From positions 1 through 20,273 of IMG/VR virus record IMGVR_UViG_3300030110_000327: a stretch of DNA of 20,273 nt. One strand, given 5' to 3'. The translations under genes were made by a program, and so were the position numbers. Below are positions 1-7,510 of this stretch, in pieces. The notes beneath the pieces were generated by a model, which saw only the letters and a program-made list of their open reading frames with translations, was not told the origin of the DNA and searched no databases. How positions within the stretch are numbered: the first letter of the stretch is position 1; each line of letters begins with the position of its first letter. Origin of the DNA: a virus.

Positions 1-159
1 ATCTGAACCTACTGTAATATAACAATCAACTGTAATTGCTGATGTTGAAACATTTGCTAACGAGATACCTATAATTGTATCATTTGAGTTAGAAGTATGA
101 ACAGTCACTACTGATGTTCCTACATTATTACTTGCATATCTTTTAAAATCTTGTGCCAT
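1..159 (-). CDS. Partial tail/virion accessory protein (N-terminal 53 aa)
   Basis: Open reading frame beginning at ATG 159 and running off the left edge, so only the first 53 residues are visible (starts MAQDFKRYASNNVGTS). The start is supported by a good AAGGAG Shine-Dalgarno sequence 5 nt upstream, which lies in the 9-nt gap after the tail-fibre-like gene. The visible part is rich in Thr, Ser, Val and Ile, as in beta-structured virion proteins, with no signal peptide or membrane segment. Small proteins beginning MAQDFKR next to tail fibre genes are familiar to me from marine phages, but I cannot assign a function. Position at the end of the tail-tip block suggests a tail accessory or fibre-associated role (inference). 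Confidence 0.7.
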   Translation of the reverse strand, partial: MAQDFKRYASNNVGTSVVTVHTSNSNDTIIGISLANVSTSAITVDCYITVGSD

Positions 160-168
160 TTATTCTCC

Positions 169-753
169 TTATAAAGCTATTGACATTGCTATTGCAAAAC
201 CTGCAGTTACACCTGCTGATGTAGAAATAAAACTTAAATTTCCACTACCATCGGTTTTTATTACTTGATCTGCTGAACCATCTGCAGTTGGTAAAGTAAA
301 TGTTGTGTTACCACCTAAAGTCGTTGGTGCTTTAAGTGATATATAATTAGAACCATTATCTGTATCTTCTAAAAATCTTATTTCTCCAGATTGTGTAGAA
401 CCACCACCTACTGAAACATGACCTGCTGGTGCTATGGCTACTGAACCATTTGCTAAAGTCATTACAGTATTGGTTGCAGAAGTTGCTATCCCTGCAATTG
501 TACCTGTTGAATCTATAAAATTAACTGTATTATTAGCTTGATTAAAAGTAGCTAATTGAATCCATGCATTGTTTGCCGCATTACGCATATACCAAAAATT
601 ATTAGCAGTATCAAACCACATTTGATAAGCATAAGTTGTACTTGGCGAAGAACCATTTGAGTTATTAGATACTATTGCAGATAACACAGAGTTTAAATCC
701 GATCTAAAAGATGGAAAAGACTGGTTATCTATTATATAATCGTGAGTTGCCAT
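169..753 (-). CDS. Tail-fibre-like protein, 194 aa
   Basis: Probable virion fibre or tail-tip appendage protein. The N-terminal third (about residues 14-70) carries a segment recurrent in marine phage fibres: FRSDLNSVLSAI, then a Ser/Thr-Asn linker, TTYAYQMWFDT and MRNAANNAWIQL. The C-terminal half is Gly/Ser/Thr rich and holds a second recurrent fibre segment near residues 152-176 (TFTLPTADGSADQVIKTDG). Low-complexity, beta-rich composition without signal peptide fits a trimeric fibre. Start at ATG 753 has only a weak AAGG about 13 nt upstream. It follows a 103-bp gap, the longest break before a gene in the left half of the window apart from that at 13013-13117, so it may have its own promoter. 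Two of the three GTWAC sites in the window lie in this gene, possibly a sign of module exchange. The family match is from memory of sequence motifs; the receptor is unknown. Confidence 0.8.
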   Translation of the reverse strand: MATHDYIIDNQSFPSFRSDLNSVLSAIVSNNSNGSSPSTTYAYQMWFDTANNFWYMRNAANNAWIQLATFNQANNTVNFIDSTGTIAGIATSATNTVMTLANGSVAIAPAGHVSVGGGSTQSGEIRFLEDTDNGSNYISLKAPTTLGGNTTFTLPTADGSADQVIKTDGSGNLSFISTSAGVTAGFAIAMSIAL

Positions 754-798
754 TGTTTAAATATACCTTTTTTTTGTTCTTATCAGATGTAAATTTTC

Positions 799-824
799 AA
801 ATCAACACTATTATAAGTTGATTT
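799..824 (-). promoter_or_regulatory. Inverted repeat with a TATAAT box in its loop, upstream of the tail-fibre-like gene
   Basis: In the gap 754-856, an 8-bp perfect inverted repeat (AAATCAAC 799-806, GTTGATTT 817-824) flanks a 10-nt loop. On the minus strand the loop holds a perfect TATAAT (810-815), with no clear -35 box. The arrangement could be a promoter overlapped by an operator, or a weak hairpin terminator after the J-like gene. On the minus strand only three T residues follow the stem, so a minus-strand terminator is unlikely. A TTGATTT at 818-824 could also act as a -35 for a GATAAG further downstream. Confidence 0.35.
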
Positions 825-856
825 TTAAAAAATTACTATCATTATTTATCCATAAA

Positions 857-3800
857 TCAATAACCTTTTGCAATAAAATCAAAGGTTCTTGATACCCCAG
901 AACCCCCAGAATTGATAAAAGCTACATCAAAACCTGTATTTGTCTTATTTGTGATAGTATAAGTATCTCCAGACGACATATTTTGCACTGCAAATCCAAG
1001 TGATGGAACAGTTAAATATGCTTGTGCATAAGTGACTGATTTAGTTCCTGTACCAGAAACTATGTTATTACCAGATTCAATTCTATCTTCCATATCTAAA
1101 GTGACTGATAATGCTGTCACAACAGGTGTTGCACTGCCATCAATAGATGTTAATTTTAATCTAAATTTATAATATCTAGCTAAATAATCTCCTACAACAA
1201 AATCTTGGAAAGGTGTAAAAGTGACACCATTTGGAGATATTGAAATTTGTAGTTCTGCTGAACAATTAACCTCTGCATCTCCATCAAATAACCCTGCTCT
1301 AGAATCAAAATTTCCTGATACTGTATCAAATAAATCATCAATATTGATACTAGATTGTGTTATTCCAGCACTTATAGTAGTTTTAACTCTTGAACCAACA
1401 TCAATTGTATTGTCAAAATTATAAAATCCTTCTTTTGCTAGATTTCCACTTGTTGTTCCAGAATCAAAATTTCTAGTTGTATAATCATCAAAATTACCAG
1501 TACCAGAATCAAATAATTGTGTATCAGCTAGACTTAAAGCATTTACAACACTATAATTTTTTGAAACTAAAACATTATCTTTAACACCAGTAAAATTAGG
1601 ATTTTGTGTTGATGATGTCACAAAATTAAAATTACCAATTGTATCAACAGCAACATAAACAACAGTTGCATTAACACTTGGTAAACCCAATTTATCTCTA
1701 GCTTTGATTAAATAAGCTCCTGTTTTAGCAGGTACAACTACTGATGTTGCTGGTCTTGATACCTTTTTAACAATAGGTATAGAATTAGACCATGCCGCAT
1801 TGGCAGTTGCATTTTGGTATCTTAATTCATAATAACTTAAATCTAGTACATCAACAGCAGTCCAACTTAAAAAAGCATCTAGACCAACAATATTACAAGC
1901 AAAGTTTTCTACATCTGGTGGTGGGTCAGATAAACCAACAACAGTATGACTAGAAGATATTGTTGATGAATTAACTCCATAGATGTTTACACCTCTTGCT
2001 CTTACTTCATAACTAGCTTTATCAATTACATTTAAGAACTCAAATTTTGTTCTAGCACCTCTACCTATTTGTTTAAAAGTATCGCTTACAGCATTACCAT
2101 TAGCATCTGTTAATTGTTTTATTTCTATCTCATATAATTCTGTAAAATTATCTGTTGCTGCAGTTAAATTTATAACAAGTTTTACGATTACAGTACCATC
2201 ATTATAAGACACAAGTTCATCTGTTAATGTAATTGCTTGAGGTGGAGATACAGATGTAGATTTAGCTAAATTTGTAGCTTTACCACTTGATATTGTAGAA
2301 TAATCACTTGTTGAAAAATTATATACTGCACTAGCTATTTCTCTAAATTCTGTATTTATAACTAAAGATGTATTATTACCAATGCCAAAACTCCAATCTA
2401 CCAATTGAAAAGTTTTATTTGTCCATCCCATTCTTTCATTTGTTATATTTACAGTATCTCCAACATTTAATTGAAAAGCTGTTAAATCAAATGTAGCAGA
2501 AAAAGAAATTTGCTGTCTTGCTTTTAATAATTGTATTTTAGATAATCTTTGACACATTCTACTTGAGTTTGTGTAAGGATAATCAAATGTTGCATAAATT
2601 CTTTCACTATTATCTTCTGACTCAAATGTAGAGTTTGTTAAAAATGGATAATTTTGAGGTTGATAATCATTAGCTGGTTCAGAATAAATACCCTTAACAG
2701 CATTAAATAACTCTTTTTTACTTATTCTTGTGTTTACCTCTATTCCACTTCTTAAATTACTTTCATTTAAAGTGACAGTTGGAGATGAATAAACTGCTGG
2801 AACAAGTTTAAATTGTCCATTTGAATAAACTAAAAATCCACCTAAAGAAGTTAGTAAATTTTCTATAATTGTTTTAGGTGTTGATTGTAAAGTAAATGTT
2901 CCATTACAAGTAAATCTTTTTTCTGTCCCTGTAGGATTAGTGACATTAACTGTTTCATCACAAGTATTTGCAGTTGATATAAAATTTGTATCATTAATTT
3001 CTTCTATTGTTGTTTTTAAACCAAATTTTGTTTCTGTTAAATAATCTCTAATTATTAAACTTGGATTATCTGAAAAAGTTGTAAAATTAAATTTTTGTGT
3101 TGTACTTCCTGTGACAGAAGTTAAATTTATTGCAGAACCAGAAACACAGTTGGAATAATTAGTTGCTAGTTTTATGGTATTATTATCTACTTTTATTACA
3201 TAATAAGTAGTAGTATTTGTTAGACCACCAATAGCAGTATTCCCATTAACATCGTAATAAGCCCTGTCAAAAGTAGAAAGCCCATGTGAAGATAAGGTAA
3301 TTGTATTATTAGCTGTAGATACATTAGTAGAATTAGCAGTAAAGCTAGTAGCTCTTGGGTCATATACTTTTTTTCCTTTTGTTATACAAGAAAACATTGG
3401 AACACCATTAGGGTAAACATCAGAATCAAATTGTAATCTTAAATATACATAAGCTTTCCCCTGTATTCTATGTGCAGTAGTCCATTGTGATACATCAGAT
3501 ACTAAATTTGCATCTGCTACCTGATCATCATTTCCAAAATGTTTTTTAACTCGTAATTTTCCCTCATACCTATCTCCAGAAGTAGGTGTCCAAATAGGAA
3601 TACCATTACTATCATTACTTGTGGTTTCTAAACTTACTGAATCTTCTCCTAAAAAAATAGTTGGTATATCATCTACTTCATGTCCAGATACAACAACAAC
3701 CATGTGTAAAAATTCATTTGTACTTGATGTTGTTTCTGCATAAACAATAGTACCACCAACTCTTGTTTGTCCATAAATAATTCTGTGTGGAGCAGTTGGA

Positions 3801-4156
3801 GATTTAGTTGTCATTGTGACACCAGCTTCAAGACCTGTACCAAATGATGGTGGATCAATTTTAGGTGCTAATGCTTTTCCTACTGCACCCATAACTAAAG
3901 ATGAACCAACACCTACGATTATTCTTGCCGCAGTGACTCCAAATTTATTAGCTAAAAAAGAACCCTCTGCCGCAAGTGGTCCTGCAAAATAAGCAACAGC
4001 CGCAGTAATAACTAATTGACCAATATCACTACTTAAAAGGTCTGTTGCTGTCTCTACTGCTTTTTTTGTTTTTACAATAGGTCCTACATAATTATATGAA
4101 TCTTCATAAATAATATTATCATTTATATCATATACAATTTTATTATAAATTTTCAT
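857..4156 (-). CDS. J-like tail tip / host-specificity protein, 1099 aa
   Basis: Large central tail-tip protein expected to form the distal end of the siphovirus tail and contact the host receptor, like lambda gpJ or RcGTA Gp15. I chose ATG 4156 over one 8 codons upstream: it has GGAGAA 5 nt upstream and forms an ATGA overlap with the preceding peptidase-like gene. Visible parts: a hydrophobic Gly/Ala-rich stretch at about residues 45-95; a hub-like region beginning PHRIIYGQTRVGGTIVYAET; an inserted beta domain at about 270-358 with ITLSSHGLS and TTYYVIKVDNNTIKLA, a module seen in many phage tail proteins; a fibronectin-III-like region in the second half (PPDVENFACNIVGLDAFLSW); and a C-terminal region with repeated FDSG/NFD motifs ending TFDFIAKGY. 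The C-terminal part is the likely receptor-binding segment (inference). It is the last gene before a 103-bp break. Confidence 0.88.
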   Translation of the reverse strand: MKIYNKIVYDINDNIIYEDSYNYVGPIVKTKKAVETATDLLSSDIGQLVITAAVAYFAGPLAAEGSFLANKFGVTAARIIVGVGSSLVMGAVGKALAPKIDPPSFGTGLEAGVTMTTKSPTAPHRIIYGQTRVGGTIVYAETTSSTNEFLHMVVVVSGHEVDDIPTIFLGEDSVSLETTSNDSNGIPIWTPTSGDRYEGKLRVKKHFGNDDQVADANLVSDVSQWTTAHRIQGKAYVYLRLQFDSDVYPNGVPMFSCITKGKKVYDPRATSFTANSTNVSTANNTITLSSHGLSTFDRAYYDVNGNTAIGGLTNTTTYYVIKVDNNTIKLATNYSNCVSGSAINLTSVTGSTTQKFNFTTFSDNPSLIIRDYLTETKFGLKTTIEEINDTNFISTANTCDETVNVTNPTGTEKRFTCNGTFTLQSTPKTIIENLLTSLGGFLVYSNGQFKLVPAVYSSPTVTLNESNLRSGIEVNTRISKKELFNAVKGIYSEPANDYQPQNYPFLTNSTFESEDNSERIYATFDYPYTNSSRMCQRLSKIQLLKARQQISFSATFDLTAFQLNVGDTVNITNERMGWTNKTFQLVDWSFGIGNNTSLVINTEFREIASAVYNFSTSDYSTISSGKATNLAKSTSVSPPQAITLTDELVSYNDGTVIVKLVINLTAATDNFTELYEIEIKQLTDANGNAVSDTFKQIGRGARTKFEFLNVIDKASYEVRARGVNIYGVNSSTISSSHTVVGLSDPPPDVENFACNIVGLDAFLSWTAVDVLDLSYYELRYQNATANAAWSNSIPIVKKVSRPATSVVVPAKTGAYLIKARDKLGLPSVNATVVYVAVDTIGNFNFVTSSTQNPNFTGVKDNVLVSKNYSVVNALSLADTQLFDSGTGNFDDYTTRNFDSGTTSGNLAKEGFYNFDNTIDVGSRVKTTISAGITQSSINIDDLFDTVSGNFDSRAGLFDGDAEVNCSAELQISISPNGVTFTPFQDFVVGDYLARYYKFRLKLTSIDGSATPVVTALSVTLDMEDRIESGNNIVSGTGTKSVTYAQAYLTVPSLGFAVQNMSSGDTYTITNKTNTGFDVAFINSGGSGVSRTFDFIAKGY

Positions 4157-4572
4157 TCTATTCTCCAAGCAATTATGCAATCCTCTTTTTTTATTAAACT
4201 AATATTATCCCAATTAAACATTACTGTTTCTCCAATACAAACTCCTAAAGTTCCATTAAAATCTGCTTTATTACTTTTATGATATAAAATATCTCCTCTT
4301 TGTGCTTTACTAATATCAATTTGTTTAAAATTATGTTCTTTAGCACTTTTTAAAGCCAAACATAATATATCTTTAGATCGTAAATTTTTTAAAATTTTTT
4401 TAGCTTCTTTAAAAGTTTTATATTTAGTATCAAAAACTTTGATGTTTGTGATAGCTTCAATACATTTAGTAGGAAAAGTCACACAATCATTTTTACCTAA
4501 AACCCATTTATCTGAATTTATAGTTTCTTGTATAACTTTCTCTAATTTAGATTCCCAATTATTAACACGCAT
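4153..4572 (-). CDS. NlpC/P60-like tail protein (DUF6950-type), 139 aa
   Basis: Small protein in the slot occupied by the cell-wall peptidase of RcGTA (Gp14) and by lambda gpK. The N-terminal motif W-V-L-G-K-N-D-C (residues 23-30) places Cys30 where NlpC/P60 enzymes carry their nucleophile. Further on are ISKAQRGDILYH and LGVCIGE, which match the RGDhh and hGIYhG strands of that fold. The histidine normally found before the second strand is replaced (GTLGVCIG has no His), so catalysis is uncertain; it may be structural or use another residue. I recall this degenerate form as DUF6950. The gene overlaps the hub gene upstream by one base (TAATG) and the J-like gene downstream by four (ATGA), with no strong ribosome binding site, so translation is probably coupled. 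Confidence 0.7.
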   Translation of the reverse strand: MRVNNWESKLEKVIQETINSDKWVLGKNDCVTFPTKCIEAITNIKVFDTKYKTFKEAKKILKNLRSKDILCLALKSAKEHNFKQIDISKAQRGDILYHKSNKADFNGTLGVCIGETVMFNWDNISLIKKEDCIIAWRIE

Positions 4573-5150
4573 TAACTGGTTTCTTTACCCCAAGTAATTT
4601 CTTTATCTTGTAAATCTGGTATAAATTCAAAACCAACATCACTAGGAAAATCTACTTGTTGATCTTCTAAAGTATATTTTCTATCAATTGGTAAATCAAA
4701 AGAAATTAATCTACTTTCTATGTTTAAAGTTATTGTAGATGTAGTACCTTGTTCAGATATATTTAATACATCCATCTTTCCTTGAAAGATAGTATAAACA
4801 TCAGATACAACATTTTGCGATGTATCAAATAAACCTAAATAAATACTTCCATTTCTATTTGTGTATTGAGCAGATAAAGCAGTAGATATTAAACTACCTT
4901 TAATACCAGAAACTGATATAGTGACACCACTCATTTGTAAAGTTGTACTTTCTGATATTGGTGTTATTCCCAAGAGATCTCCTGTACCAGTAAATGTTTT
5001 AGATGAACCACCTGCTGTCATAGTTAAATTACCATAACCATTCCAAAATCTTAATATTCCATCACTAAAATCTAATTCAATAGCAATAATTGGTTTTACT
5101 ACTTGACTTCCAATAGCAGTTTTAAAAGCATTAGTAATATTTCTAGCCAT
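4572..5150 (-). CDS. Baseplate hub-like tail protein (DUF2163/RcGTA Gp13-like), 192 aa
   Basis: Tail-tip protein of a family common in alphaproteobacterial and marine siphophages. Typical segments are KPIIAIELDFSDGILRFWNG near residues 19-38, MSGVTISVSGI, RNGSIYLGLFD, FQGKMDVLNIS and a Tyr-Thr-x-Glu-Asp-Gln-Gln motif near residue 161, followed by VGFEFIPDLQDKEITWG. These resemble the DUF2163 hub proteins placed between the distal tail protein and the peptidase in RcGTA. The fold is probably mostly beta. The start ATG 5150 overlaps the TAA of the upstream 70-aa gene (TAATG), and its own stop overlaps the start of the peptidase-like gene. Hub function follows from position and family resemblance; no structural comparison was possible. 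Confidence 0.75.
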   Translation of the reverse strand: MARNITNAFKTAIGSQVVKPIIAIELDFSDGILRFWNGYGNLTMTAGGSSKTFTGTGDLLGITPISESTTLQMSGVTISVSGIKGSLISTALSAQYTNRNGSIYLGLFDTSQNVVSDVYTIFQGKMDVLNISEQGTTSTITLNIESRLISFDLPIDRKYTLEDQQVDFPSDVGFEFIPDLQDKEITWGKETS

Positions 5151-5362
5151 TATTTATCCAATAGTTTAAGTATTTTTTTTTCGCCCATATATATTTCTGT
5201 TTTAGCTTTTACCTTTTTACAACTAAAAACAACTCTTTCTGGATTTACTGCTCTTTCTGCAATTCTTTTTGATTTTAAACAGTCAGACATTTTATCTTTA
5301 TAAACATGTTCTATAACTGAACCATTTAATGTTAAAATTAATGCTACTACTACTTCTATCAT
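5150..5362 (-). CDS. Small secreted or membrane-anchored protein, 70 aa
   Basis: Not assigned to a known function. The N-terminus (MIEVVVALILTLNG) is a short hydrophobic stretch that could be a signal peptide or membrane anchor. The rest is Lys/Glu rich, with two cysteines (positions 28 and 48) that could form a disulfide if the protein is exported. Start ATG 5362 has AAAGGTAAG upstream and lies in an ATGA overlap with the 54-aa gene before it; its TAA overlaps the hub gene start. It is the last of six small genes inserted between the distal-tail-like protein and the hub. I have an impression of similar small proteins in marine phages but cannot name a family. Confidence 0.7.
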   Translation of the reverse strand: MIEVVVALILTLNGSVIEHVYKDKMSDCLKSKRIAERAVNPERVVFSCKKVKAKTEIYMGEKKILKLLDK

Positions 5363-5523
5363 AAAATCTTACCTTTGTTGATACCTTTTTTAATAACATA
5401 TTTTTGAGTACCATTAGCACCTATATTAACTTCTTGTTTAAGATTTTTAACACAATACATTTGTTTTTCTTTTTTTTTTTGATCTGAAATATATTGTAAA
5501 ACTTGTTTAATAATCCTTGCCAT
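5359..5523 (-). CDS. Small basic protein, 54 aa
   Basis: Short gene filling the gap between the 131-aa and 70-aa genes. The product starts MARIIKQVLQYISDQKKKEK and ends GINKGKIL. It is very Lys rich, with one cysteine and no membrane segment. Reality is supported by its joints: its TGA overlaps the downstream start as ATGA, and its ATG 5523 lies 17 nt inside the end of the upstream gene with AAGG about 12 nt ahead. It contains a run of 11 A on the coding strand (5470-5480) encoding KKK, a site where polymerase or sequencing slippage could occur. Function unknown. Confidence 0.62.
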   Translation of the reverse strand: MARIIKQVLQYISDQKKKEKQMYCVKNLKQEVNIGANGTQKYVIKKGINKGKIL

Positions 5524-5902
5524 TTGCTCTTACCTTATCTTTTAAAACTTCTAATTGTGATGTAAGTTTATCAACATCTTTAATTAGTCTTTCTATATTT
5601 ACTTTGTTGTTCATCATATCATCAACTCTAGTGACTAATTTTTCTATATCAACTATTGTATCTTCAATTAATAAAAATTGTTCTGCATCTGCAGGAAGTG
5701 AACCCATTTCTCCTCGTGGCCACTTAATTCTAAATTCTGTATTCTTTTCTACATCTACTATCATTAACTTACCATTAGTTTCAATAGTATTTAATCTTTC
5801 AATAATCCCAAAGTATGCCCAGACTGCAACTGCAACTCCTGCAATTATAGAAATTAAATTTCTCAGAGGTAGTTGTATATTAGTGTTATCACTTACTTTC
5901 AT
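5507..5902 (-). CDS. Single-pass membrane protein with coiled coil, 131 aa
   Basis: One strong transmembrane segment near residues 14-34 (LISIIAGVAVAVWAYFGI) is followed by a conserved-looking motif FRIKWPRGEMGSLPADAEQF at about 57-76 and then a long helical segment rich in Lys, Asp, Val and Leu (about 80-125) that looks like a coiled coil. I recall the RIKWPRGE...LPAD motif from many marine phages, where the family has no firm function. The topology (N-terminal anchor plus coiled coil) resembles inner-membrane spanins or holin-associated proteins, but there is no endolysin next to it, so this is only a possibility. Its ATG forms an ATGA overlap with the 44-aa gene upstream. Confidence 0.75.
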   Translation of the reverse strand: MKVSDNTNIQLPLRNLISIIAGVAVAVWAYFGIIERLNTIETNGKLMIVDVEKNTEFRIKWPRGEMGSLPADAEQFLLIEDTIVDIEKLVTRVDDMMNNKVNIERLIKDVDKLTSQLEVLKDKVRANGKDY

Positions 5903-6033
5903 TTTCTTTTCCTTTTATTCATACCCATATAATTTTTAGATGGTTCATAATCCCATCTTTTACCATGATGACCCCTAATGTCTGCATACCACATTCGTAA
6001 TCTTACTATTATTTTTATAAAATTTCTACTCAT
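5899..6033 (-). CDS. Small basic protein, 44 aa
   Basis: Short gene in the gap between the signal-peptide protein and the 131-aa membrane protein. The product begins MSRNFIKIIVRLRMWYADIR and continues GHHGKRWDYEPSKNYMG, ending in a very basic MNKRKRK tail. Both ends are ATGA overlaps: ATG 6033 with the TGA of the gene upstream, and its TGA with the ATG at 5902. There is no ribosome binding site, so coupling is expected. The amphipathic, Arg-rich N-terminus and the aromatic/His middle suggest a conserved mini-protein rather than chance. I remember similar MxADIRGHxGKRxDY peptides in marine phages, without a known role. Confidence 0.68.
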   Translation of the reverse strand: MSRNFIKIIVRLRMWYADIRGHHGKRWDYEPSKNYMGMNKRKRK

Positions 6034-6554
6034 TCTGGTATTGGCATTTTATAGTCTGGTGGTGGTAATAATAATTTATCTCCCATTAATTTAATATCTG
6101 GATTTTCTTTTTTATAATCATCTTTTAAATTATCCCAATGACTTTTTGAATCACTTGGTCTAGTATTATCTCCTGTTGGAGTCACACCTCTACATTTAGA
6201 TACAAGTAAAGCAAAGTTTTTATTTAATGCTAGACTAGGATTGCTATTTACTCTACCACACATTTTCATTAATTCTAGTTGTTGTTTAATAGCAACATTT
6301 TCTTTAGATGTTTTACAATCAGTTCCTAAATATTTTCTAAATGTAATACTAAAATTTTGTGAGTCATCATCATAATCACTAGAATTTGATGTTCTATAAT
6401 CTTGATCTCTATTTCTTTGTTCTACTCTAAAATCAACTTCTCCACATCTTACACCATACTCATTAAGATATTCATTTCTTGCATTTGCTGGTTTTACAAA
6501 TAATGCTAACAAAGTCATCAAAATAATTAATATTCCTGTAAAGTAATAATTCAT
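6030..6554 (-). CDS. Secreted protein with signal peptide, 174 aa
   Basis: Exported phage protein of unknown function. I chose ATG 6554 over ATG 6569 because GGAGAG sits 7 nt upstream of the former; the longer form adds five residues. The N-terminus (MNYYFTGILIILMTLLALFV, then KPANA) is a classical Sec signal peptide with a likely cleavage after ANA near residue 25. The mature part has four cysteines, compatible with two disulfides in the periplasm, and a Pro-rich end (LLLPPPDYKMPIPE). No catalytic motif was seen. Neighbours on both sides are membrane or basic mini-proteins. The presence of a signal peptide inside a tail operon suggests action at the host envelope, such as lysis or superinfection exclusion (inference). 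Confidence 0.72.
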   Translation of the reverse strand: MNYYFTGILIILMTLLALFVKPANARNEYLNEYGVRCGEVDFRVEQRNRDQDYRTSNSSDYDDDSQNFSITFRKYLGTDCKTSKENVAIKQQLELMKMCGRVNSNPSLALNKNFALLVSKCRGVTPTGDNTRPSDSKSHWDNLKDDYKKENPDIKLMGDKLLLPPPDYKMPIPE

Positions 6555-6582
6555 ATTGGCACTCTCCATTATTCATAAATCC

Positions 6583-6882
6583 TTATCTGTTTAAATCCTT
6601 AATATCATAACTGTGTTCTCTAACTTCATCAGCTAATTGTCTATATAAATTTTCTGCCATTTGCCATGTAGATTCAGCAGAAGTTAATCTTGTGTTTAAG
6701 TCTGTTATATCTTTTTTAGCAATATCTAAATCACTTTCCAATTTAATAATTGTTAGTTTGCTATCATCAATAGTTGAAGTTAAATTTAAAACATATCTAA
6801 TAGATGTAAATGTTCCAACTAGAATAGAAGCTACTACTGGTATCAATATTATATTTTTTTTAAATAATTCAGCTAAATTCAT
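6583..6882 (-). CDS. Membrane-anchored coiled-coil protein, 99 aa
   Basis: A short N-terminal cytoplasmic stretch (MNLAELFKKN) precedes one transmembrane segment (about residues 11-31, IILIPVVASILVGTFTSIRYV). The remaining 65 residues form a long helix with heptad-like hydrophobics (IDDSKLTIIKLESDLDIAKK and onward), that is, a probable coiled coil. The layout resembles small phage proteins annotated as holin-like or i-spanin-like, but sequence alone does not decide. The ATG overlaps the stop of the distal-tail-like gene (TAATG), so it is coupled to a structural gene. It is the first of the six-gene membrane cassette. Confidence 0.72.
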   Translation of the reverse strand: MNLAELFKKNIILIPVVASILVGTFTSIRYVLNLTSTIDDSKLTIIKLESDLDIAKKDITDLNTRLTSAESTWQMAENLYRQLADEVREHSYDIKDLNR

Positions 6883-7508
6883 TATAATGCCTCACTACAT
6901 GAAAAAGATATTCCATATTTACTTACTTGATCTGTATCCCAGTTTGTAAAATTTGTATCTAATCTCATTATTGTTGTTGTGTTAGTATAAATTACTGTTG
7001 TGTTATCATTTATTGTTTCAATACTTGATCTTAAAGAAGGTTCTATTCTTACATTTGCTTCGCCACTACCATTACTATTAACATCTTCTATAACCATATA
7101 TAAATAAGAACCTATTTGTATATAATCTCCAGCTTTAAAAACATTATTTGTACTGTTAGCGAAACCATCTAAAGCTACTTGGTTTCCTGTTTGACTAGCA
7201 CCATTAACTAATATAGTTCCTGTTGCAACACCTTGTATAGTTTTTCTATCTTGATCTCCTATTTTAAATGTTCCCCTAACTCCTCTTAAAGATAATAAAA
7301 AAGCTAACCATACAGAAGCATGATTTTTTTTCATCGCAGGTAAAGTAAATGTTGCTCTCCATTGTTGTCCTTCATGTTCATATACTTGTTGTTGAGAAGT
7401 AAATGGAGATTGAGTAATAGCAACAGTTTTATTTAAACCCCAATTTTGTGTTGTAATTCCTGTCACTGTTGGAAGTGTTAATGGATAACTTGGTGTATAT
7501 ACTGCCAT
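6882..7508 (-). CDS. Distal-tail-like protein, 208 aa
   Basis: Protein directly after the tape measure, where siphophages encode the distal tail protein linking tube and tip. The family is recognisable by HEGQQWRATFTLPAMK near residues 44-59, the following WLAFLLSLRGVRGTFKIGD, then GASQTGNQVALDG, AGDYIQIGSYLYMVIEDVNS near 125-145 and a C-terminal YGISFSCSEAL. Such proteins follow tape measure genes in many HK97-like phages. It occupies the RcGTA Gp12 slot. The ATG 7508 lies two bases after the tape measure stop. Dit function is inferred from gene order and family; the protein could equally be a minor tail subunit. Confidence 0.75.
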   Translation of the reverse strand: MAVYTPSYPLTLPTVTGITTQNWGLNKTVAITQSPFTSQQQVYEHEGQQWRATFTLPAMKKNHASVWLAFLLSLRGVRGTFKIGDQDRKTIQGVATGTILVNGASQTGNQVALDGFANSTNNVFKAGDYIQIGSYLYMVIEDVNSNGSGEANVRIEPSLRSSIETINDNTTVIYTNTTTIMRLDTNFTNWDTDQVSKYGISFSCSEAL

Positions 7509-7510
7509 GA

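Noticed and set aside
4154-4180. Upstream ATG at 4180 as start of the J-like gene
   Set aside because: It lies inside the peptidase-like gene without a ribosome binding site; ATG 4156 has GGAGAA and an ATGA joint.
5464-5480. T-rich run on the + strand as a terminator
   Set aside because: No GC-rich stem precedes it, and it lies inside the 54-aa coding frame on the other strand.
5517-5939. 140-codon + strand frame
   Set aside because: Antisense to the 131-aa and 44-aa minus-strand genes, without a known motif; a shadow of those genes.
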